Shown one piece after another: positions 26,873 to 33,138 of a stretch of DNA of 33,138 bases. The notes under the pieces are model-generated. The model was not told the origin of the DNA. It ran no database searches and saw only the letters and a program-made list of their open reading frames with translations. Positions within the stretch are counted from its first letter, which is position 1; each line of letters opens with the position of its first letter. The translations under genes were made by a program, and so were the position numbers. The DNA comes from Photorhabdus khanii NC19 (GTDB lineage: Bacteria > Pseudomonadota > Gammaproteobacteria > Enterobacterales > Enterobacteriaceae), in assembly GCF_000517265.1 (NCBI RefSeq), contig NZ_AYSJ01000014.1, positions 389,594 to 422,731 on the forward strand. The letters run 5' to 3'.

Positions 26873-28244
26873 TACTGTAATTCCAATTGGCACCAACCAA
26901 ACTGGTGCGAACAATCGTGTTCAACTCAGAAAAACACTGACCTTAGTTCAGGTGGTGATGATGGGGCTTGCTTATCTGCAACCTACGACCATCTTTGATA
27001 CTTTCGGGATTGTTTCTGGTTTGACCGACGGTCATGTAGCAACATCTTATGCTATTGCTTTGATCGCAATTCTGTTTACTGCCCTAAGCTATGGGAAATT
27101 GGTAAAACGTTTTCCTTCTGCCGGATCTGCATACACTTATGCACAAAAATCCATCAGCCCTCATGTTGGCTTTATGGTGGGTTGGTCATCGTTGCTGGAC
27201 TATTTGTTCATGCCGATGATAAATATCTTGTTGGCGAAAATTTATCTCCAGGCCATTTTTCCCGGTGTAGATCCGTGGATCTTCGTTGTAGGTTTGACGT
27301 TTCTAATGACCGTTTTTAACCTGCGTGGGATTAACGTTGTTGCTAATCTCAACACAGGTATTGTTATTGTTCAGGTTGCAGTTATGCTTGTATTCGTGGG
27401 CTTGTTGATCCACGGCGTATACAATGGAGAAGGCGCAGGAACTTTATGGAGCGCAAGGCCATTTACTTCTGAAGATGCTCATTTAATCCCGATGATTACC
27501 GGGGCAACGATTTTATGTTTTTCATTCCTTGGGTTTGATAGCATTAGCACGTTGTCCGAAGAGACGCCGAATGCAGGCAAGGTGATCCCGAAAGCGATCT
27601 TCCTGACGGCATTAATTGGCGGCATCATCTTTATTATGGTTTCTTATTTCTTACAGCTCTATTTTCCTGATATCTCTCGGTTCAAGAACCCGAATGAAGC
27701 TCAGCCAGAAATTATGCTGTATGTAGCGGGTACTTTATTTCAGTCCATCATTATGGTGTTCTCTTGTGTCACCGTTTTGGCTTCTGGTATGGCGGCTCAC
27801 GCAGGTGTTTCCCGTCTGCTTTATGTTATGGGGCGTGATGGTGTATTTCCTGAGAAAGTATTCGGCTATGTGCATCCGAAATGGCGAACTCCGGCAATCA
27901 ACGTATTGCTGGTCGGTCTTGTCGCGCTGTCCGCAATGATCTTTGATCTGGTTACTGCAACGGCTCTGATTAACTTTGGCGCGCTGATAGCATTCACTTT
28001 TGTAAACTTGTCGGTCATCTCTCAGTTCTATATTCGTGAACGTCGTAACCGTACACTGAAAGATACAATCAACTTCCTGGTATTACCGGTGATTGGGGCT
28101 TGTACTGTTGGTGTGCTGTGGATGAATCTGGAACAAAGTTCTATGGAGTTAGGGCTGACTTGGGGAGCAATTGGTTTGATTTATATGGTATTCCTGACCC
28201 GCAGCTTCCGTCAGCCGATGCCTCAGTGTTCTGAAATGGTTTAG
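26862..28244 (+). CDS. plaP: Putrescine importer PlaP (YeeF), APC family
   Basis: The 460-residue amino-acid/polyamine permease has 12 membrane helices and is very close to E. coli PlaP (452 aa). Shared blocks include [47 protein letters not shown] near residue 87, [30 protein letters not shown] near 221, and a C-terminus rich in SFRQPMPQ. It imports putrescine with protons; in E. coli this supports motility behaviour on surfaces. The ATG at 26862 has GGGAGG 8 bases upstream, but this is locked in the hairpin described separately. A terminator follows. dld comes next, then sbcB; sbcB and plaP are also neighbours in E. coli. Confidence 0.94.
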   Translation: MSHDTVIPIGTNQTGANNRVQLRKTLTLVQVVMMGLAYLQPTTIFDTFGIVSGLTDGHVATSYAIALIAILFTALSYGKLVKRFPSAGSAYTYAQKSISPHVGFMVGWSSLLDYLFMPMINILLAKIYLQAIFPGVDPWIFVVGLTFLMTVFNLRGINVVANLNTGIVIVQVAVMLVFVGLLIHGVYNGEGAGTLWSARPFTSEDAHLIPMITGATILCFSFLGFDSISTLSEETPNAGKVIPKAIFLTALIGGIIFIMVSYFLQLYFPDISRFKNPNEAQPEIMLYVAGTLFQSIIMVFSCVTVLASGMAAHAGVSRLLYVMGRDGVFPEKVFGYVHPKWRTPAINVLLVGLVALSAMIFDLVTATALINFGALIAFTFVNLSVISQFYIRERRNRTLKDTINFLVLPVIGACTVGVLWMNLEQSSMELGLTWGAIGLIYMVFLTRSFRQPMPQCSEMV

Positions 28245-28264
28245 TATTCGGTTTGAAAAAGAAT

Positions 28265-28295
28265 AACGGCACCGAATTTGGTGCCGTTTTTTTTA
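28265..28295 (+). terminator. Terminator of plaP
   Basis: AACGGCACC (28265-28273) pairs with GGTGCCGTT (28280-28288), followed by an uninterrupted T-run to 28294, 20 bases after the stop. Confidence 0.93.
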
Positions 28296-28439
28296 TGTTT
28301 CCCATTGTTGCAATAATTCAGAATAAGAATCTTAGGAAAAAAAACAGGGAGGTAGTTTGCAGATAAGAAAAATTTCAACGGTAAATGGAGAAAAACAATC
28401 TATGCTCTGAGAGGCGATTAAATTATAGAGGAAGAGACT

Positions 28440-30155
28440 ATGAATGATACAAAGACCTCTCAAAATCAACAACTCATCACTGCCCTGACCAATATTGTCG
28501 GTAAATCTCATATCCTGACTGCTCCCCATAAAACGGAACGTTATCGTAAAGGTTTTCGCTCCGGCCAAGGTGACGCTTTAGCTGTGGTATTTCCCGGTTC
28601 GCTGGTGGAACAGTGGCGTGTGTTTAAAGCCTGCGTTGAAGCAGATAAAATCATCTTGATGCAAGCGGCTAACACCGGTTTGACCGAAGGTTCTACACCA
28701 AATGGTAAGGATTACGACCGCGACATCGTGATCATTAGTACGTTGCGCATGAATAAAATACAGATCCTGAAACAGGGCAATCAGGTAGTCGCGCTGCCTG
28801 GCAGTACATTGTGGCAACTTGAACGTGCTCTTAAACCTCTGGGACGCGAGCCGCATTCCATTATCGGCTCTTCCTGTATTGGTGCTTCTGTGATTGGCGG
28901 TGTCTGTAATAACTCCGGCGGATCTTTGGTTCATCGTGGGCCAGCTTATACTGAAATGGCGTTATACGGACGAGTTAATGAACGTGGTAAACCAGAATTG
29001 ATTAATCATCTGGGTATCTATCTGGGAGAAACACCGGAAGAGATCCTCTCTTGTCTGGAAGGACAGCGTTACAGTGAGCAAGATGTAGAATATGGTCAGC
29101 GTAAAGCGTCTGATTATGAGTATGCGCAACGAGTACGTGACGTAGATGCTGATACGCCATCTCGTTTTAATTCTGATGAACGCCGTCTGTTTGAAGCCTC
29201 AGGATGTGCAGGTAAATTGGTTGTGTTTGCGGTTAGGCTTGATACTTTCCCGGCAGAGCCTTTATCTCAGGTATTTTATATTGGTACCAATCAAACTGAT
29301 GTATTGACGGAATTGCGGCGCCATATATTAGCGAATTTTCGTCATTTACCGGTGGCGGGTGAATATATGCATCGGGATGTTTTCGATATTGCAGAAGTTT
29401 ACGGTAAAGATACATTCATTATGATTGATAAGCTTGGTACGGATAAGATGCCAGCTTATTTTACTTTGAAAGGGAAAATGGACGCTATTTTCAACAGGAT
29501 CCCATTTTTACCTGCCAATATTATTGATCGAATGATGCAAGGGTTAAGCCGCTTACTTCCTCCCCACTTACCTAAGCGTTTGAAAGAATATCGTGATCGG
29601 TTTGAGCATCATTTGATATTAAAAATGTCTGGTGATGGGGTTGAGGAAGCTAGAAATTGGCTGGAAAGTTATTTCAGCCGGGTAGAAGGGGATTTCTTTG
29701 CTTGTACACCGGATGAAGGCGCTAAAGCGTTCCTGCATCGTTTCTCCGCGGGTGGTTCAGCGATCCGTTATCAAGCCGTGCATAGTAACGAAACGGAGAA
29801 TATCCTTTCGCTTGATATTGCTTTGCGCCGTAATGATCGTAAATGGTTTGAACAGTTACCACCGGAGTTTGATGATGTATTAGTGCACAAGCTTTATTGT
29901 GGACATTTTATGTGCCATGTGTTCCATCAGGATTACATTGTGAAGAAAGGTGTGGATGTACATGCTCTGAAAGAAAGAATGATGGAACTGCTTGATAAAC
30001 GAGGCGCGGAATATCCCGCAGAACATAATGTGGGTCATCTGTATCAGGCTAAGCCTCAACTTAAAGCTTTCTATCGAATGACCGATCCTACTAACACTCT
30101 TAATCCAGGCATTGGAAAAACATCCAAGCTGAAAAATTGGGATGGGGAATCTTAA
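28440..30155 (+). CDS. dld: Quinone-dependent D-lactate dehydrogenase
   Basis: The 571-residue peripheral membrane flavoprotein is the length of E. coli Dld (571 aa) and aligns along its whole length. The N-terminal FAD-binding type 4 domain includes GFRSGQGDALAVVFPG near residue 38, LMQAANTGLTEGSTPNG near 78, and IGSSCIGASVIGG followed by NNSGGS near 141-159. The central substrate domain and the C-terminal membrane-binding region (AEHNVGHLYQA, NPGIGKTSK) follow. It oxidises D-lactate to pyruvate and passes electrons to the quinone pool. The ATG follows AGAGGAAGAG. It converges on sbcB. Confidence 0.97.
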   Translation: MNDTKTSQNQQLITALTNIVGKSHILTAPHKTERYRKGFRSGQGDALAVVFPGSLVEQWRVFKACVEADKIILMQAANTGLTEGSTPNGKDYDRDIVIISTLRMNKIQILKQGNQVVALPGSTLWQLERALKPLGREPHSIIGSSCIGASVIGGVCNNSGGSLVHRGPAYTEMALYGRVNERGKPELINHLGIYLGETPEEILSCLEGQRYSEQDVEYGQRKASDYEYAQRVRDVDADTPSRFNSDERRLFEASGCAGKLVVFAVRLDTFPAEPLSQVFYIGTNQTDVLTELRRHILANFRHLPVAGEYMHRDVFDIAEVYGKDTFIMIDKLGTDKMPAYFTLKGKMDAIFNRIPFLPANIIDRMMQGLSRLLPPHLPKRLKEYRDRFEHHLILKMSGDGVEEARNWLESYFSRVEGDFFACTPDEGAKAFLHRFSAGGSAIRYQAVHSNETENILSLDIALRRNDRKWFEQLPPEFDDVLVHKLYCGHFMCHVFHQDYIVKKGVDVHALKERMMELLDKRGAEYPAEHNVGHLYQAKPQLKAFYRMTDPTNTLNPGIGKTSKLKNWDGES

Positions 30156-30239
30156 TGTTAATATTCTCAGCATTTACAACGCTATGCTGATGCTAAGAAA
30201 GTTTAAATCTGTCAGAATGAATGAAAATTATCCTGTTAA

Positions 30240-30268
30240 CAAGAAAGGCGAGTAGATATAGCTCGCCA
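30240..30268 (-). terminator. Probable terminator of sbcB
   Basis: GGCGAG (30247-30252) pairs with CTCGCC (30262-30267), 28 bases after the sbcB stop. On the minus strand the stem is followed by TTTCTTG, a weak T-run. It lies between convergent dld and sbcB. Confidence 0.5.
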
Positions 30269-30295
30269 TTCTGTGCTTATCCGCTATTTGCCTAA

Positions 30296-31726
30296 TTATC
30301 CAGCCAGTTTCGCTGCATATTCCATTAATGCTTTAAGTTGATGGCATTTTTCTTCGTTGCCTTGATGTTCAATAAAGAGCTGTTCAATGATAAAGATATA
30401 TTCACTGAGTTTGTCCTGAGTTAATACATCTTGACGATGACGCAACCAGCTTTGTTGTTCATCATAAGTCAGAGTAGCAGGGTAGTTTCTGGCTCGATAA
30501 CGGAATAACAGCTTTTTAATCCTTGGATCTTGAAAAGTCAGATCTAGTGCAGGTAAATTCTGAGGTAATGTTTCACGGATAATATTCATTGCTGTTTTAT
30601 CTGCATCACTAAAAAAGCCATTGTACAGTTGAGCGTCAATATTATCTGATTCAGGGAAAGGTTTGGCCTCAGCAAAGAGTTCTACAACTTTTTCTCTGAT
30701 TTGTGGATTCTTCCGCAGAATAGAGAGATTTCTTTCACAATGATCACGATCCAACCCAAGACGTTCAGCATCTTCTGTTCTCAAAGTATTATCAGGTGCG
30801 ATTATCGGACACTTATTAATATGAACCAATTTGACAGGAACTGATGGCTGATCGGGCAGCAATTCATCATGGCGGGTATATAGGCGTTCACGTAGAGCAT
30901 CAGCATCCAACTCCAGTAAAGGTGAAATATCTCTTGCCAAATCGCACATGATAACGGCATTCCGATTTACCGGATGCCAGGCAAGAGGTGCAACCAGGCT
31001 GGTATTGCTGCGGGCAGCGCCAAACATACCGGAAACATGAAGCAGTGGTTTCATTTGAGGGATATCAATGAGATTGCTGACTTTCTGCTTATTTCTCAAC
31101 TGAAAGAAATAATTGAACATCCGTGGTTGTGCTTCTTTAAGCAATTTTGCCATGGCAATCGTGGCGTAAACATCGGACATTGCATCGTGAGCATGTGAAT
31201 GCTCAACGCCATTTGCCTTCGTCAAATGTTCCAGTTTAAAGCTGGGCAGACCATCTTCATTTTTTGGCCAGATAATACCTTCGGGACGCAGGGCATAACA
31301 GGCACGTAATACATCCAGTAAATCCCAACGGGAATTACCTTTTTGCCAGCTATAAGCGTACGGATCATAAAAATTGCGGTAAAAAATATTCCGGCTGACT
31401 TCATCATCAAACCGGACATTGTTATAACCGAGAATACAGCTGTTTGGCATACTGAACGCGTTATGGATTTGACGGGCAAATTCCGCTTCGTTGACGCCTT
31501 TTTCCAAGGCAATCTGAGGCGTAATTCCTGTAATCATGACCGCTTCTGGTTGAGGGAGATAATCATCAGCAGGTGAACAGTAAATAACTAACGGCTCTTC
31601 AATAATATTGAAATCCATATCGGTGCGGACACCGGCAAATTGAGCTGGTCTGTCCAATGCGGGATGTTTACCGAAAGTTTCGTAGTCATGAATATAGAAG
31701 TTGGGTTGTTCGCTGCTGTTTTTCAT
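30296..31726 (-). CDS. sbcB: Exodeoxyribonuclease I
   Basis: The 476-residue product is a DEDDh exonuclease with HDYETFG near the N-terminus (D14 and E16 in the active site), ITGITPQ near 66, LGYNNVRFDDE near 99 and HAHDAMSDVYAT near 178 holding the other catalytic residues. SH3-like and helical C-terminal domains follow, as in E. coli ExoI (475 aa). It digests single-stranded DNA 3' to 5' and acts in recombination and mismatch repair with SSB. It is a single gene, divergent from the hcp remnant. Confidence 0.97.
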   Translation of the reverse strand: MKNSSEQPNFYIHDYETFGKHPALDRPAQFAGVRTDMDFNIIEEPLVIYCSPADDYLPQPEAVMITGITPQIALEKGVNEAEFARQIHNAFSMPNSCILGYNNVRFDDEVSRNIFYRNFYDPYAYSWQKGNSRWDLLDVLRACYALRPEGIIWPKNEDGLPSFKLEHLTKANGVEHSHAHDAMSDVYATIAMAKLLKEAQPRMFNYFFQLRNKQKVSNLIDIPQMKPLLHVSGMFGAARSNTSLVAPLAWHPVNRNAVIMCDLARDISPLLELDADALRERLYTRHDELLPDQPSVPVKLVHINKCPIIAPDNTLRTEDAERLGLDRDHCERNLSILRKNPQIREKVVELFAEAKPFPESDNIDAQLYNGFFSDADKTAMNIIRETLPQNLPALDLTFQDPRIKKLLFRYRARNYPATLTYDEQQSWLRHRQDVLTQDKLSEYIFIIEQLFIEHQGNEEKCHQLKALMEYAAKLAG

Positions 31727-32018
31727 TGTTGTTCAATGTCCAATGAGGTTAATTATTTGTTTTTTCTGCTTTTTAGAGAGGGGAATGATATTTTGTTCAG
31801 AAATGTAGGTAATCATTGCTTACTATCTTAGAGAATCCATGTGATTGCAATATTATATCCATATTTTCCTACTTTCTGCGCCACGATGGGATGTCAGTTA
31901 TTAACATTTTTGGGGCTTGGAATAAATTATTGTATGTTTTTAGAACATTTATCCTTGACAATACTGATCTGCCTACTGCAGTATGCATTAAAGTATTGAA
32001 ATGATAAATGAGGTGAAT
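31727..32018. other. Spacer between sbcB and the hcp remnant
   Basis: About 290 AT-rich bases. It must contain the sbcB promoter on the minus strand. On the plus strand TTGACA (31955-31960) has only a poor -10 partner (CAGTAT, 31979-31984, 18 bases on). A 62-codon open frame here has no ribosome site and no recognisable product. Confidence 0.4.
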
Positions 32019-32355
32019 ATGTCAAATTTAATTTATTTAACGATTAAAGGTGAAACCAAGGGTTAATTTCTGCGGGTTGTGGCAGAAGAGACTCAATAGG
32101 TATCAAAGTGCAAAATGGGCACGAAGATCAGATTTTCGTCTATAGTCTGCAACATCTTATGACTCGCAAACAAAATGTTTCACATCATCCGGTAATTATC
32201 ACTAAACCTATTGATAAGGTAACTTGGATTTACTCTATTTTTTGGTTGAGAGTAAAATGGAGTCATATGTCAGAGCGTTAGAGGCGTATGAAGAAGATCG
32301 CAGTTTATTTAATGCGATATTTAATGAATTCTCCGCAGGACTGGATAAATGCTGA
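32019..32355 (+). pseudogene. Degraded hcp-type T6SS gene with a C-terminal extension remnant
   Basis: ATG 32019 has AGGTG upstream and reads MSNLIYLTIKGET, then TAA at 32064. Shifting one frame restores the Hcp sequence from 32060: GLISAGCG, then DSIGIKVQNGHEDQIFVYSL, then QNVSHHPVIITKPIDK, typical of Hcp tube proteins. One lost C near 32056 explains the shift. After about residue 75 the Hcp core stops; the second half of Hcp is missing. From 32218 another frame continues to a TGA at 32353-32355 with a plausible protein tail (LLYFLVESKMESY, then ALEAYEEDRSLFNAIF). This fits an Hcp fused to an effector domain that has lost its middle by deletion. Not functional as read. Confidence 0.75.
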
Positions 32356-32579
32356 TGGCGATAATAAGTATATTGATGAAAATAGTGATGCATATAATTC
32401 AAGGGATAATTGGTGGGGTGAGTGTATTTTCAGTTATGGGATTAGTTTATTTTACCTTGATGTCAACATTAGAAAATCGATATCAGTATGCGATAGTTGC
32501 GGGTACATGCTTGGCGTTTTCTGCTTTTATTTTCTACATAACAGAAAAAATAAAAGAAAAATGCCAATTATTTCAGTAA
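32349..32579 (+). CDS. Small two-helix membrane protein, possible immunity protein
   Basis: 76 residues from ATG 32349 (AGGA 8 bases upstream), or 74 from ATG 32355, which overlaps the preceding stop as TGATG. The N-terminal segment (IISILMKIVMHIIQGIIGGVS, about 5-25, into VFSVMGLVYFTLM) and a second (YAIVAGTCLAFSAFIFYI, about 48-65) are hydrophobic enough to span the membrane. A lysine-rich tail EKIKEKC follows. It overlaps the end of the hcp-effector remnant in the manner of a toxin-immunity pair, and it is followed by hairpins including a terminator. No named family is recognised. Intact while its partner is broken. Confidence 0.5.
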   Translation: MLMAIISILMKIVMHIIQGIIGGVSVFSVMGLVYFTLMSTLENRYQYAIVAGTCLAFSAFIFYITEKIKEKCQLFQ

Positions 32580-32784
32580 ATTTCAATGCAGATATAATAA
32601 GAGATAGAGATATTAGGGGGTGTTATTATTTACTATCTTACATCAGGTCAGCACTTTTACCAGCTAATTACAAATGTATTCATCAGTGAATAAGATATAA
32701 AACAGAATAAACTGATATGCAGTACCTTGGTAATTTCCAAGGTACTAAAGTAGAAGGATATAACCTCCTGTTATATCTGGTTTT
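32580..32784. other. Spacer with two hairpins after the small membrane protein
   Basis: A perfect 10-bp inverted repeat AGTACCTTGG (32721-32730) with CCAAGGTACT (32737-32746) has no T-tail. Ten bases on, GATATAAC (32757-32764) pairs with GTTATATC (32770-32777), followed by TGGTTTTTT, a terminator for the plus strand. The first repeat may be a second barrier or a protein site. No gene is seen. Confidence 0.55.
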
Positions 32785-32786
32785 TT
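32757..32786 (+). terminator. Terminator closing the hcp remnant/membrane protein unit
   Basis: An 8-bp perfect stem (32757-32764 with 32770-32777), loop CTCCT, is followed by TGG and six T (32781-32786). It ends at the stop codon of the convergent minus-strand ORF. Confidence 0.72.
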
Positions 32787-33018
32787 AAGGATAATTAATT
32801 TCTTGAAAATGCTCATTAATACGCTCAATATATTGATCTTTTAAATCAGTTTCGTATTGGATTCTTTCAAGCAAATTCGTTCTATTGACACTATAGAATG
32901 GCCTAATAGAAAGGCCATTTTTGGGATGGATTATTTTTATAATCGGAATTTTTGTTCTACGGGCATAGCCAAAGGATATTTCGTAACCATCTAAATCAAA
33001 AGGGATTTTTTTCATCAC
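32785..33018 (-). CDS. Hypothetical 77-residue protein
   Basis: Two ATGs in tandem start MMKKIPFDLDGYEISFGYARR, with AGG about 7 bases before. The product is soluble-looking, basic in the middle (KIPIIKIIHPKNG) and ends in a charged helix (RIQYETDLKDQYIERINEHFQ). It has no signal peptide or membrane span. No family is recognised. It lies convergent to the hcp-effector remnant and could be another immunity or effector-associated gene, or unrelated. Confidence 0.5.
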   Translation of the reverse strand: MMKKIPFDLDGYEISFGYARRTKIPIIKIIHPKNGLSIRPFYSVNRTNLLERIQYETDLKDQYIERINEHFQEINYP

Positions 33019-33138
33019 TTAACCTAATCTTCGTCATGTTTTTCGTCGATTTTAATACTGTTTCAGTAATAAGGAATTTTTTATTTTATTATTAAGATGA
33101 ATATCACAAATATAGTCATTTTTGAGATGTATTTAAAT

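Noticed and set aside
31816..32004. 62-codon plus-strand open frame upstream of the hcp remnant
   Set aside because: No ribosome site and no family resemblance; AT-rich spacer.
32288..32689. 133-codon plus-strand open frame
   Set aside because: It is open by chance across the hcp remnant and the small membrane protein; no ribosome site, and the frame with TGATG coupling and membrane segments is more natural.
1..33138. CRISPR arrays, insertion sequences, prophage or integrase genes
   Set aside because: No regularly spaced direct repeats, transposase or integrase motifs were seen.

Overview
The window is a chromosomal segment of a gammaproteobacterium of the order Enterobacterales. Gene content and order follow the E. 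coli neighbourhoods proL-yejM-yejL/yejK-rplY-radD-rsuA-bcr-yejG-mepS-lpxT-yeiP and nfo-yeiH-yeiE-lysP, then plaP-dld-sbcB. The low G+C by eye, long AT-rich spacers, and a siderophore-type ABC/TonB locus plus a broken hcp gene inserted into this backbone suggest a Photorhabdus/Xenorhabdus/Proteus-like (Morganellaceae) genome. That placement is inference.

Layout. 1-2.4 kb: tRNA-Pro(GGG), yejM and yejL on the minus strand. 2.7-9.5 kb: yejK, rplY, radD, rsuA, bcr and yejG, with an 890-bp AT-rich gap before yejG. 9.5-12.8 kb: mepS, lpxT broken by an in-frame stop, a small secreted fimbrial-like protein and yeiP. 12.9-20.6 kb: the tryptophan permease mtr, a Nudix hydrolase, a lone fruK that keeps a Cra operator but has no fruB or fruA beside it, nfo, yeiH, the divergent regulator yeiE, and lysP. 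20.8-26.3 kb: a Fur-type box, an iron/siderophore ABC transporter (binding protein, permease, ATPase) and a CirA-like TonB-dependent receptor preceded by a 34-bp perfect palindrome. 26.3-31.7 kb: a possible small RNA, a long structured leader with an upstream ORF, then plaP (putrescine importer), dld and sbcB. 31.7-33.1 kb: a degraded hcp-type T6SS gene, a small membrane protein overlapping its end (possible immunity protein), and an unrecognised 77-aa ORF.

Two loci stand out. First, the leader of plaP (about 26590-26861) forms a series of hairpins. The last one (26790-26860, 24 base pairs with small bulges) buries the plaP Shine-Dalgarno, and a 66-codon upstream ORF with its own good ribosome site runs through that hairpin and stops 9-11 bases inside plaP. 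This looks like translation-coupled, possibly polyamine-sensing, control of a putrescine importer. Second, the remains of an Hcp fused to a C-terminal effector tail, frameshifted and internally deleted, are followed by an intact TGATG-overlapping two-helix membrane protein: an orphan immunity gene outliving its toxin.

The rest is mostly conserved housekeeping: envelope maintenance (yejM, mepS), translation (rplY, rsuA, yeiP), DNA repair (radD, nfo, sbcB), and uptake of amino acids, putrescine and iron.
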